A stretch of 64,000 nt of DNA from Sapria himalayana (lineage: Eukaryota; Streptophyta; Magnoliopsida; Malpighiales; Rafflesiaceae), in assembly GCA_029783825.1 (NCBI GenBank), contig JAREIK010002664.1:62001-126000 (forward strand), read 5' to 3'. The position numbers and the translations under genes were made by a program. Shown here piece by piece: positions 37,715 through 50,954 of this stretch. Within the stretch, counting starts at the first letter, position 1. The number at the start of each line of letters is the position of its first letter. The notes under the pieces are model-generated. The model had not been told where the DNA came from and ran no database searches. It saw only the letters and a list, made by a program, of their open reading frames with translations.

Positions 37715-37946
37715 TAATAGAGAGATAGATTGATTTATAGAGTAATTGAAAGACTGATTGATAGATCAATTTATAGGCAGATAGATAGATAGATAGATAG
37801 GCCTATAGATAGATAGATAAATAGATAGGCCTATAAATAGATATATAGATATATAGATAAATAGACATATAATTAAAGAGATATATTGAAAAATAGATAG
37901 ATAGAAAGACAAATAGATAAATAGATAGATTGTCATATAGATAGAT
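36577..37946. repeat. GATA satellite array, segment 3
   Basis: GATA repeats between the hAT end and the LINE-C 5' end, with (GAAA)n at the start and (TA)n near 36,650-36,680 and 37,684-37,710. The block 36,865-37,160 (ATTATTAGACAGATTAATAC and what follows) is collinear with 45,175-45,500 on the other side of LINE-C, and 37,200-37,430 with 45,540-45,760. The last 23 bp (37,924-37,946) are the first copy of the LINE-C target-site duplication. Confidence 0.95.
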
Positions 37947-38161
37947 TAGATTCTCTCGCGTTTTTCTCTCACGATTATCTCTCGCGATTATCTTTGGTGA
38001 ACTGTTGTGCAATTGTTGTGTAAATTATTGTGCAAATTGCTCTGTGAATTGTTGCTCGATATAATATTATGTGCAACTGCTAGTTTGTGTGATTTGCTGT
38101 GCGAAACTATCATTGGTGAACTGGCCATTGCTGCCCGATTCAAGCTTCTCTCAAGCTAAAT

Positions 38162-39537
38162 ATGGAACAAAAAGACTTATTACAAAACAATAAGTCATTT
38201 GCATCGATTTTAAGAGAGCCCACGCCTCCTGTATGCTGCTTCGGTAACAAACATGGGAGTTTCGCGATAGTATTTTCAACAGAGGAGATGCGCAAATTTA
38301 TGGAGCCCTTTCAATATATGCTTATAGGTAAGTTTTCACATGGAAGGCCTCGCCCGAAAAAAATACAGCAATTTATCTCCTCGCTAAAGCTTACGGGAAG
38401 GGTGAAGCTAGCTGACTACGATGCAAAGCACGTTTTCCTGCAGTGCTTCATGATTGAAGACTTCTACCATTTATGGCATAGAGGTCTATGGCAAGTTAAC
38501 GGCTTTCCTATGCGGGTCATGAGGTGGACGAAGGAGTTCAGTCCACTGGAGGAGGTGCCTTTAGCCCCGGTATGGTTTTCCTTACCGAATCTCCCATTAT
38601 ATTTGTTTAACCCACAATCTCTCCATACAATTTCTTCTTGTCTGGGTAAACCGATAATGCGTGATGAAGCCACTGTTTCAATGACAAGGCTAAGCAAGGC
38701 TCACGTGTGTGTTGAGTGCAACCTGCTCACTCAGCCACCTAATTTGATCTGGATTGGTAATGGAGAAGATGGGCAGAATAATGGGTTTTGGCAACCTGTT
38801 ATTCCCGAAAATCAGCCTATTTATTGCATAAAATGTAAGAGAATTGGGCATGAGTCAGGGGTGTGTAAGATGGGTACAGAACAAACATATAATGGGCAAG
38901 GGTTAGAAGGTAGGAAAAAAATGGTGGAAAGATGGATTAGGAAGGAGGGAGGGGCTGGAGAAAAACCTATAATTGAAACAGATTTATTGGAAGTAGGAGG
39001 GGAGCTTATGAGAGAGAGAGCGAGTAAGTTATTAAGAGAGGTAGAGACTAGTAATAGAGAATATCATGAAGGAAGTATGGAGGAAGGAGAAAAGCTAGGG
39101 GAGGGAGAAAAATGGGAGGAGGTAAAGGGTAGAAAGAAGAGGAATAAGAAAATTAAAACTAGAATATTTTTAAAAGAAAAATTGGAGGACTATAGCTGGA
39201 TAGAAATGATCTCTCGGATTTCCCAGAGGAAGATGCTGAGGTGTATAGTTTTCCTTCATTAGGTAGGGAGGAAGAGGAACATGCTTTCTATATAGAAAAG
39301 GGGAAGGATGATATGGATATTTATGAGGAAGATTGGACAAAGCTCACTATAACTCAAAGCCAAAGAAGCCATAAAAATAATGGCAATGCAGCTTGGGTGG
39401 CAGGACAAATATTATGAAAAAATAAAATTAAACACAAATGCAATTAAAACCCCAAGGAATAAGAAAAAACAATTAAACATAAAATTTGAAACTAAGTGTA
39501 CAACTAGATCTCAAACTAAGTTAGGAATTAATGGATA
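38162..39537 (+). pseudogene. LINE-C ORF1, frameshifted near its C-terminus
   Basis: The ATG at 38,162 opens 366 codons. Residues about 30-200 carry the DUF4283-like region (KFSHGRPR, HRGLWQVNGFPM, ISSCLGKP), and residues 222-235 the CCHC zinc knuckle (CIKCKRIGHESGVC), at exactly the same position as in LINE-B. A frame change near 39,205 turns the conserved acidic tail (DLSDFPEEDAE in the next frame) into a premature end at 39,262. Further breaks occur near 39,360-39,420. The original end, NG-stop at 39,537, overlaps the ORF2 ATG at 39,531 within ATGGATAA. Confidence 0.9.
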
Positions 39538-42500
39538 AATGCCTTTATTGGAACATAAGAGGGGTTGCTAATAATCATTCGATAAATAGGTTAAAACAAT
39601 TAATAAAAATTCATAAAATTTCTCTCGTAGTCATTGCGGAACCTATGATCCAGAATGATCAATTAATCATCTACAGCCAAAAACTAGGGTTTAATAATTC
39701 ATATGCTAATATAAATAGTAAACTCTGGATAATGTAGCATAATTATTTGGACATTGAAATTTTAAAAGATACAGAACAGGTAGTACATTTTAAAATAAAT
39801 AAAGAAACAGATGAAATAATATCGGTGGTATATGCCAAAATGATAAAAAATCAAGGTTAGCACTGTGGGAGGAAATGCAGAACATTGCATCTAGGAATGC
39901 ACCCTGGATCATAGGAGGTGATTTTAATATAATCAGGAGCGATCAAGAAAAGAAAGGGGGTAAAACCCCAGATCCAATAGCAATCACAATTTAATGAGGC
40001 GATCTCAAACTCGAAATTAATGGAAATTAATTTCACAGGTTCAAGTTACACTTGGTGTAACAATAGGAGTAAAAGTAGCACAATTTGGGCTAGACTGGAC
40101 AGAGTACTGTGTAATGCTAAGTGGGTAGCTTTGCATGGGGCTATAGGGCTAAGACATCTGAATAGAACCTGTTCGGATCATTGCCCACTGCTTATTACAA
40201 AATATAAGAATTACCAAGTATCAGGTAACTTTAAATTTCATAATATGTGGGAAAAGTATGCTGGCTTCGAAAAACTAGTAACTGAATCCTGGATGGAGCC
40301 AGCAAAGGGGAAACCGATGCAAATATTAATGGTTAAGCTCATAGATTAAAAAAATGTCTAAAAATATGGAATAAAGAAGTCTTCGGAAATATTAACCAAA
40401 TAATAAAGCAAGAAGAGGAAAAAGTAGAAAAATTGGAATTAGAATACGATAATAATAATACAGAGGTAAAGAGACAGGAACTAAATAAGGCCAAAGGGGA
40501 CTTGAGGCTTAAGTTGTATATGGAGGAAGTATACTGGAAATAGTGTTCTAAAATTAAATGGCCGAAAGAAGGAGATAGAAACACTAAGTTTTTTCACAAT
40601 ATGTGTAAAATAAAGGCTCAAAAAAATAAAATCAAGGGAATTAAAAATGATGATAGAAAATGGGTTGAAGATGACAAGCATATAGGATCCCTCTTTGAAA
40701 AACTTTTTAAAAGCCATCTATGCAAACAGGCCCCCCTAGTAGGAAATTCATTAATGGATGGGATTAACACAGTCATCTTACTGGAACAAAACCAAATGAT
40801 GGAGAAGATACCGGAGGAAGAAGAGATTAAAAAGGCAGTGTTTGATCTGGATAAGGATAGTGCAGCAGGGCCAGATGGCTGGAATAATTATTTTTTCCAG
40901 CTAAACTGGCTCATTATCAAAAAAGATCTGATTCCTGCACTCGCCAGCTTTTTTGTAGGCGCAGATATTTCTAAGGCATGGGCGAATTCTTTCATAGTGC
41001 TAATTCCCAAAAAAGAATCACCTCAAAAATGTGAGGATTTTAGGCCTATAAGTTTATGTAATGTAATTTATAAGATCCTTGCTAAAATTATTCAAAATAT
41101 ACTTAGTAATATTTTACCATTTATAATATCACAGGAACAAGCAGGATTTGTTAAGAATAGATTAATGATTGAAAATATTAGATTAGCATCAGAAATGATG
41201 AAAGAAATAGCATTTAAAATGAGAGGAAGTAATTTAGTAGTTAAGCTAGATCTATCTAAGGCATTTGATAGAGTGGAATGGCATACATTATGTTTCGTCA
41301 TGAAAAAATTTGGTTTCTCTGAAACATGTATTGACATAATATATAGATGTGTAACAAGCGTTTGGGTTAGAATTATTGTAAATGGAATGAAAGGAGAAGA
41401 ATTCAAACCTAGACGTAGCTTGAGACAGGGGGATCCATTATCGCCTTTATTATTTGATATGTACCTAGAATTATTAATCGTTAATTTAAATAAAAGAATG
41501 TTAGAGGGAAAAATAATCCCCTTTAGACAGCCAAAAAACACTCCGAGAATTAGTTGTTTAGCTTATGCAGATGATATCATCATTTTCACAAATGCGAATA
41601 AAGCTTCATTGAAAAACCTGATGGACCTTCTATAATTATTTGAGAAGGAAACAGGACAAGCTCTCAATAAAGATAAAAGGCAATTTATGTTAGCAAAAAA
41701 AGCTCCCGAAAAAGTGGTAAAAAAATTAAAAACATAACGGGCTTTAAACATAAAAAAGATGCTTTAGTATATTTAGGTTGTCCGATATATGAAGGAAGGC
41801 TGAAAGAAAATTATCTAACGCCCTTACTAGACAAAATGAGAGAAAATAGCAGGTTGGAAAGTAGATTTATTAGGTTTTGGGGGGAGGACTACATTAATCT
41901 CCCATGTTCTTCAAAGTACACTGGTACACATTATATCAGTCATACACCCACCTAAGAAATTTACAAATAAACTAGAGATGGAAATGTCAAACTTTCTATG
42001 GGGAAAAAATGGAAATCAGAAAATTCACTGGAAAAATTGGAAAGACATCTGTAATCCTAAGGCTGAAGCGGGTTTAGGCTTCATTAATTTACAGGACATG
42101 GCGGCTGCTTGGGACTGCAAAGGATGGTGGAGGATTAAAGAAAATGATTCCCTCTGGGCAAAATATATGCGAGCAAAATATCTAGAACAAGAACATAATC
42201 GTGTTAAGCAGAAATCAAATAGCTGGAAAGCTTTGGAAAAACAAAAGGAAATAGTAGATGCTCACTTATTATTGAACAAATCGGGATGGAAATGGACCCT
42301 TAATCCACAAGATAATTTTACGTTAAAATCAGCAAAAGAATTGATAAGAAGGAAAAAACCTGTACAGTCGTTATTTAAATGGGGTTGGAGAGTAGGTATT
42401 CCACTGAAAATGTACTCGTTGGCATGGAAAGTTCTGGTAAATGCACTGCCTGTGGACACTAATGTGAAAAGAAAAGGTCTTAAAATGGCCTCCAGATGTG

Positions 42501-43444
42501 AATGTTGCTTCGCAGATGAAGAATCAATGGATCATCTACTTTCAAGTGGGAAAATATCCGCAGTAGTCTGGAGGGAATTAGGAGATCAGTTACAAATAAG
42601 TAAAAAAGAAGATAGAATAATTGATAGAATTAAGAGTTGGGGAAATCTAAACCCTAGTAATTATATTAATAATTGGCTAACCCAGAATCTACCTCATATA
42701 ACAATATGGTGCCTATGGAAATCTCGTAATAAGAGTAAATTTGAGGGCATAAGAATGAATTCGAATGAAATTATTAAAGATGTAATTAAAGAAATCAGAA
42801 ATATATCAAGCATAAACCCTATAAAAGTTGATGGTTCTTGCTTAAAAAAGGAAGCTGGAATGTTCTGGGGTCTCGCTATCACAAATACGAAACAGGGATG
42901 GGTAAAAAGTATAAGTTGGAATAGGCCTCCGAAAGGTAAAATATCATTAAACACGGATGGTAGCTTCAATAGGGACACTGGTATAGCAGGTGGAGGAGGG
43001 GTAATAAGGGACTCAAACGGGTATGTGATAAAAGCATTTACATCGGCTACACAAGCATTCTCAGCCCTCCACTCTGAGATAAAAGCTTTGAATATAGGAT
43101 TAAATGTCTGTAAGAAATTAGAATTAGAAAATATACAAATTCAAGTGGACTCTATGCTGTTGGTAGAGTTAGTAAGTGGAAAAATAACTTTTTGGAGGTA
43201 TGAGGATGAAATAGAAATTATTTTGAACCTCATGAAAATGTTTAACGCATCAATCTTACATATATATAGAGAAGCTAATACTTTGGCAGATAGTCTTGCA
43301 AGATTAGGTTCGATAAGAGGAGATAATGAATTTGAGGAGGTTTCGATGCCAGAAAAAGTAAAATGAATAGCGACACTGGATAGGAAGGCCTTCCCTTATT
43401 TAAGATTTAAGAAGGGTAGTATTAACAGAAAAAATAGAATATGA
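39531..43444 (+). pseudogene. LINE-C ORF2: endonuclease, reverse transcriptase, zinc-binding domain, RNase H; several breaks
   Basis: From the ATG at 39,531 the endonuclease shows YWNIRG and IAEPM, a TAG at 39,735 (Trp in LINE-B), frameshifts near 39,840 and 39,985, GGDFN (about 39,917) and SDH at 40,176. A frame change near 40,345 and a stop near 40,543 precede the reverse transcriptase (40,601-41,635) with AAGPDGW, IVLIPKK, RPISLC, LDLSKAFDRVEW, RQGDPLSPLLF and YADD. A stop at 41,633 and frame changes to 41,978 follow. The last 462 codons are open: zf-RVT with RCECC (about 42,495) and RNase H with NTDGSF, HSEIKAL, QVDSM and ADSLARLG, the full Asp-Glu-Asp-Asp set. A TGA at 43,364 ends that frame; LINE-B reads through the equivalent point, and the next stop is at 43,444. 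Confidence 0.92.
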
Positions 43445-43794
43445 AAATTCAGTTGCTGCTGTGAAGGGGAATCTGAAATTAAATGAATATGAAGAAAGAA
43501 TATGGAAAATAAAATAAGATAAGTATAATAATAAAAGCTGTGGAATTGAGGTAGCTTCTTTGCAGGGGAATCTGTATATGCAGATTAATTGTGAAGGAAA
43601 AAACCAGAAAATATAGTTGCTGTATTTTTCTTACAGTCACTGCACGGATCACCTCACAAGTAAAAGATAAGGGAATGTAAAGGTAAGGGCTGGAATATTC
43701 TGTCCCTTTGGTATGTTTATGGTTTTGTGTTTGCAGGAAGCATTAAAGGGGCAATTCATATATTATTCCTTGGAATTAAACGAAGTTGGAAACT

Positions 43795-43900
43795 AGCAAG
43801 AGTCTGAAAATTGTCAAGTGTTATGTTTTTCCCAGCAAGAGTCTGTTAATTTGTCATGTGTTATGTTTTTACCAGCAAGAGTCTGTAAATAGCAAGAGTC
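43795..43900 (+). repeat. Short tandem repeats of about 40 bp in the LINE-C 3' UTR
   Basis: AGCAAGAGTCTG begins at 43,795, 43,834 and 43,874, each followed by a TGTTATGTTTTT-type stretch in the first two, and a shortened fourth AGCAAGAGTC at 43,891. No function is evident. Confidence 0.8.
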
Positions 43901-44554
43901 AAGTCATGTTTTAAGTTTTTTAACAGCGATAATTCATGTAGAAAAGGTTTAGAAGTCTGAAAGTTTCAGAGTCATGTGTTGTATTAATAAAAGGTCCTAG
44001 GAGAGGTAAGTGTCTAGTCCAGGATGTCGGTAAAGAGGATGCAGCAAAGCGTGGGCATAATGTGCAACAGGGTAGAAAGAAACTTGCAAAGCGGAAGAGA
44101 TTCTATTATTTTTATGCAGGAAATATGAGGATGCTGAAAAGCTGCTTGGAAATGGATCTCAAGATGTGAATTTAAAGATATATTGTTAAACAAAAGGGTC
44201 AAGGAAGAAGACAGATAAAAGAGGAAAGATTCGGCAGTATATGGGTAGCAAGGTTGAAAGGAACCCTGTTCCTGTTATTTTATGTAGGCAATACGTTATA
44301 TACTGCAAAAATAAAGGGAGATATCAGCATAGAAGGGATGTTCTAGGAAGTGCTAGAAAGAAAAAAGAAGGAAACTCATTTTAGTAAAGAGTAAACTTAT
44401 TTTATGTTATTTCTATAGTGCTAGAAAGATTATACTATTAGTCTTTAGTAATGGGGAATGGGTGTAAGAGGGTAAAGGCTAGAAGTAGCTTGTACAAACG
44501 GTATTCCTCCGCCAAAAGAGAGGGCTATAAATAATAAACAAACTTAAAAAAAAA

Positions 44555-47058
44555 GATAGATTGTCATATAGATAGATATATGAATAGATAGAAAGAAAGA
44601 TAGATAAATATATAGACATATAGATCGACAAATAGATAAATAGATAGAAAGATAAATAAATAGATAGATAAATAGACAGATAGACAAATGGATAGGTAGA
44701 TAGATAGATAAATAAATAAATAGATAGATAGACATGTAGATAGATAGATAGACAGATATTTTGACAGATAGATAAATAGATAGAGATAGATAGATAGATA
44801 GATAGATAGATATATAAATAGATAGATAGTTAGTTAGTTAAATAAAGAGAGAAATAGATAGGAAAGATAGACAGTTAGATAGATTTATTAAAAGATAGAT
44901 AGATAGATAAATAGATAGACAAATAGATAGACAGATAGATAGACAGATAGATAGACAGATAGATAGAAAGATATATAGACAAATAGATAGATAGTTAGAT
45001 AAATAGTCAAATAGATAGATAGATAGATAGACAAAAAGATAGATAGATATATAGATAGATAGAGAGACATATAGATAGATTAATAGTTTGATTGAAAGAT
45101 GGATAGATTTACAGATAGTTAGATATACAAAAAGATAGATAGATATATAGATAGATAGACAAAAAGATAGACAGATTATTAGATAGATTGATACATAGAA
45201 AGATAAGCAGATAGATTGATTGATTGATTGACAAATACATAGATAGGTAGATAGACATATAAATAAAGAATTAGAAATAAAGATAGATAGAAACTAGATA
45301 TATAAATAGATACATAGATAGATAAGTAGATAGATAGATAAATATATATATATAGATAGATAGATTAATAAATTGGTAGATATAAAAACATAGATAGACT
45401 AATAGATAGACATATAGATAGAAAGATAGATAGAATAATAGATAGATAGAGATTTAGAATGTAGATAGTTAGATAAACAAATAGATATATAGATAGTTGG
45501 TTAGTTAGTTAGATAGAGAAATTGATACAAAGATAGAGAGAGAGAGAAAGATAGATAGATAGTTAGTCATAAAAATAGATCGATAGATAGACACACATAT
45601 AAATAGATAGAGATAGATCGATTGATTGACTGATAAAAATATATATAGACTAATAGAAAGATAGATAGATAGACAGACAGATAGACAGATAAATATATAG
45701 ATGGTAGAAAGATATATAGATAGTAAGATAGACTGATTGATTGATTGATTGATAAATTGATATATAGATACATTGATTGATTGATTAATAGAGATATAGA
45801 CTAATTTATAGACTGATTGATAAAAAAATTGATAAGCAGATTGATAGATATATAGATAGACCTAAAATAGATCGATAGATATATAAATAAATAGACATAT
45901 AGATAGACAAATATATTGAAAGATAGATAGATAAATAAACAAATAGATAGACATATTGATTAAAAGATAGATATATAGATAAATAGATATAAAGAAAGTT
46001 AGATAGATATATAGACATATAGATAGACAAATATATAAATAGATAAAAAGATAGATTGATAGATTGATAGATTGATTTACTAACATATAGATAGATACAT
46101 AAATAGATAGATAGTTAAATAGATAGATACACATGTAGAAAGATAAATAGACAGATATTTTTACATATAGATAGATAGATAGACACAAAGATAGATATAT
46201 AAAAAGATAAATAAAGAGAGTCAAATAAAGAGAGAGATAGACAGTTATATAGATTTATTAATAGTCCGATAGATAGACAAATAGATAGATAGAGAGATTG
46301 ATAGATATATAGATTGATAGATAGATAGACACAATGATAGACAGACAAATAGATAAACAGAAAGATAGATATACAAATATATAGATAGATAGAAACATAG
46401 ATAGATAGATTAATAGTTAGATAGAAAGATTATCAGAATGAAAGATAGTTAGATATACAGAAAGAATGATAGATATATTGATAGATATATAGATAGATAG
46501 ATATATATAAAAATAGATAGAAAAAAATAGATAGATAGATAAAAAGATAGATAGATTATTAAACAGATTAATACATTGAAAGTTAGGTAGATCGATTAAA
46601 AGAAAGAAAGATAGATAGATAGATTGGGAGATTGATTGATAGATAGATGGATAAAAAGATAAATAAATCGAAAGATAGATAGATAGATAGACAAAAAGAT
46701 AAATAATTAGCAAGATAGATTAAAAGAAAGAAAGATAGATATATAGATAGACAGACAGATATATAGATAGATATATAGAATGATTGGTAAACAGATAGAT
46801 AGACATGTAGATAAAAAGATAGAAAGATAGATAGATAGCCAATTTTATAGATAGATAGATTTCTCGATAGACAGATAGATAAATAGCTAGATAGACCTAC
46901 AGATAGATAGATCGATAGATTGATAGACAGACGGATAGATAAAAATATAGACAGATAGACAGATAGACATACAGATAGATAGAATAATTGATTGATAGAT
47001 AGATAGATAGATCGAAAGATACATAGATATATAGACAGATAGATAGAAAAATAAATAG

Positions 47059-47121
<63 letters not shown>

Positions 47122-50100
47122 GACTGACTGATATTTAGATAGATAGATATAGATATATAGAAATATAGACAAACATATAAATATATAGATAGGTAGATAG
47201 ATAGGCACATTCATAGATACATACATTGATAGATAGATAGATAGACATATCATTATTCAAGAAGATATTCAGATAGTTATATAAGAGAGAGATATATATA
47301 AAGTCAAATTAATTGATAGACAGATAGATAGATAGATAGATTATTAGATAGATAGATAGATAGACAGATAAATAGAAAGATAGATATACAAATAGATAGA
47401 TAGATAGAGAGATAGAAAGATAGATAGAAATAGATAGATAGATTAATAGATAGAAAGATAGACTGTTAAATAGAAAGATAAATAAAAAGCAATATATATA
47501 TATATAAAGATTGATAGATAGATATAGAGATCAAAAGACAGACAGATAGAAAGATAGATAGATAGATAGACAAATAAATTGATAGATAGATAGATCGGTA
47601 GATAGATAGATTCAAAATAGATAAACTAATAGATAGTTAGATAGATAGACAGATCGATAGTCAATTAGATAGATAAATATATAGATAGATAGAATGAAAG
47701 ATATGTAGATAGACATATAGATTGATAAAAATAATGATTGATTATATATATAGACATATATATAGTTAGTTAGTTAGATAGGTTGAGATATATATAGTAG
47801 ATTTTTAAATAGATAGATTGACAGATAGAAAGATAAATAGATATATAGACAAGCATATATATACATAGATAGATAGATAGACATATAGATATATATAAAG
47901 AAAGAAATATAGATAGATTGATAGATATATAGATAGACAGATTTATAGATAGATAGCAAGATAGATACATAGATAAATACATAAATAGATAGATAGAGAG
48001 ACAGATAGGCAGATAGATATAAAGATATATAGACAGGCATGTAGATATATTTATAGATAGAAAGTAATATAGATAAACTTATAAATAGAAGATCGATATA
48101 CAAATAGATGGATAGATAAAATAATTGATAGATAAATAGATATAATTATAGACACACAAATAGATAGATAGATAGTTGGACATATAGATATACAAATAGA
48201 TAGACAAATTGATTGATATATAGATAAAAAGAAATATAGATAGATAGATAGACTAAGATAAAGATAGATAGACAGATAGATTGATATATTGATAAATAGA
48301 TAGATTGATTCATATATAGATAGATAGACACATAAATAGGTAGATAGATAGACAAATATATAGAAAGATAGATAGAGAAATAGATAAATAGATAGATAGA
48401 TAGATAAAAGATAGATATATAAATTGAAAGATAGATAAATAGATAGATAGACATGTAAAAAGATAGGTAGAAAGTAATTTGATAGACAGATAGGTGGATA
48501 GAAAGATAAATAGAATGATACATAGATATAAAAATAGATCGATAGATAGATAGACAAATTCATACATAGATTATTAGATAGATAGATAGACACATAAATA
48601 GATAGACAGATAGATAAATAGACAGATATATAGAAAGATAGATAAAAATAGAAGTCATATAGATAGACAAAAAGATAGATAGATAGATAGAATGATAGAT
48701 AGATAAATATATAGATAGATAGACATAAACATAGATAGATATATAGACATATAGATTAGCAGATATATAGACAATTAATAGGTTGCTAGATAGAATGATA
48801 GATAAACAGATAGATTCATAGATATATTAATAGATACAGAGATAGATAGATAGATACATAGGCAGAAAGATAGACAAATAGGTAAAGATATAGATAATTA
48901 AATAGATAGATAGATAGATAGACTGTATGATATACTTATAGATAGATATATACATATATAGACCAATAGATAGATAGATATATATAGACAGACATAAAGC
49001 TAGAAAAATAAAAATAAAGAAAGATAGATAAACATATTGATACATAGATATATAGATAAAAAATAGACATATAGATAAACATATAGAAAGATAGATAGAT
49101 AAACAAAAAGATTGATAGACAGGTAGACTTGTAGAAAGATAGATAGATAAATAGATACATAATAAAATAGATAAATCAATAGATAATAAAATGATATATG
49201 ATCGGAAAATAAATAGATTTAAAAATAAATAAATAGTTTCTTAGATAAATTTATAGATAGATTGATAGATAGATAGACAGATAATTAGACAAAGTAAATG
49301 ATATATAGATAGATAGACAAATAGAAAGATACATATAATGACAAATAGATAGATATTTTGATAGATAGATTCATAGATAGATTGTCAGACAGATTGATAG
49401 ATATATTTATAAAAACATTTATTGAACAATTTTAGATAGATAGATAGACAGATAGATAAATTGATAGATAAATACATAAATTGATTAGTAGATAGATAGT
49501 TAGAAAAATATGTAGATAGATAGATAAACAAATAGACAAATAGATAGATAGATAGATAGATAGATATACAAATATATCAACATATAGATCGATAAATAGA
49601 TAGATTGATAAATACAAAAATAGATCGATAATATGATAAATAGATTAAAAGACAAATTTATAGATAGATAAAAAGATAGAACAATATATAGATTAATATA
49701 TAGATTTATAGATTGATTTAATGACTAATAGATAGACATATTGATATATAAATCATATAGACAAATAGATAGGCAGATTGATGACATATAGAAAGATATA
49801 GAGATAGATTGATTGATTGAAAGATAGAAAATTGATAGTTAAAAAGATAGATAGATAGATAGATAGATAGACAAATAGATAGATAGATAGATAGATAGAT
49901 TACTAGATAGGCATATGGTAGATATATTGATAGACAAATTGGTATTCACATTGATAGACATTTTGATAGACATATTAAAATTAAGATTGATAGATAGATA
50001 CAAAAGTTTATAGATGGATAGACAGATTGATAGATAGATATAGAAATTTATAGATGGACATGCAGATAGATAGATAGATATATAATTTGATTGATTGATT

Positions 50101-50784
50101 GATAGAAAATATACTGACAGATTTATACAAAATATATAGATAGATGGATAGACAAATAATTAGACAGACAGATAAATAGATAGATAGTTAGTTAGTTATA
50201 TATATAAATAATTATAAGGATAAACTAATAGAAAGATAGATAATTAGATAGATAGATAGACTAATAGATAGTTTGACAGATAGATAGACATATAGACAGA
50301 TAGATTGATAGAAATATAATTAATTTAATATATAGATTTATAGCTAGATAAAGAGAGAGAGAGAGAGATAGCAAATAAAAGTCAGAGAGATAGATATCTA
50401 GATAGATAAATATTTAGATAAATAGATAGACCGATAGAAAGGTTAGATTGATAGTGAGATTGATATTTAGATTGATATATAGATTTATAGTTGATAGATT
50501 GACAGATAGATAGAGTGATAGATAGATAGATAGACAGATAGATATATAGGTAGATACATAGATTGATAGACATATTGATAGACAAATAAATATATAGGTA
50601 GAAAGAAAGATAAATAGAAAGATAGATATAAAAAAGACAGATAGACTGAAAGATAAATAGATAGAAAGATAGATTGATTGACAGTCAGATAGATAGATAG
50701 ATATTTTGATAGATTCATTGATTGATTGAAAAATAGATAGACATGTAGATAGATAGATAGATAGATATATAGATAGATAGATAG

Positions 50785-50823
<39 letters not shown>

Positions 50824-50950
50824 AACAGATAGATATTTAGATCGATAGATAGATAGACAAATATATAGATAGATGGATAGATAGACTGACTAATAGATAC
50901 ATTGATAGATATACAAATAGATAGATAGATAGACATATAAATATATAGGT
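44555..50950. repeat. GATA satellite array, segment 4 (about 6.4 kb)
   Basis: Starts with the second copy of the LINE-C target-site duplication (44,555-44,577). GATA on the + strand throughout. A segment of about 1.37-1.38 kb appears twice in tandem: landmarks AGATTTATTA at 44,881 and 46,251, GATAGTTAGATATACA at about 45,115 and 46,445, and ATTATTA-x-ACAGATTAATACAT-type at 45,175 and 46,555. Modules of (CA)n followed by (TA)n and then GATATTTAGAT lie at about 47,060-47,150 and 50,785-50,840. It ends abruptly against a Ty3/gypsy reverse-transcriptase fragment. Confidence 0.95.
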
Positions 50951-50954
50951 GATA

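Larger units (their letters stand above)
37947..44554 (+). mobile_element. LINE-C, full-length L1-type retrotransposon with 23-bp target-site duplication
   Basis: A plus-strand element of 6.6 kb running from a 5' UTR (37,947-38,161) to a poly(A) of about 9-10 nt (44,546-44,554). The 23 bp before it (37,924-37,946) are repeated exactly after the poly(A) at 44,555-44,577, a hallmark of target-primed reverse transcription. The duplicated stretch contains TTGTCATATAG, so it is distinguishable from plain GATA. It carries ORF1, ORF2 and a 3' UTR of about 1.1 kb (43,445-44,545) with short tandem repeats at 43,795-43,900. Both ORFs have frameshifts or stops. Confidence 0.97.
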
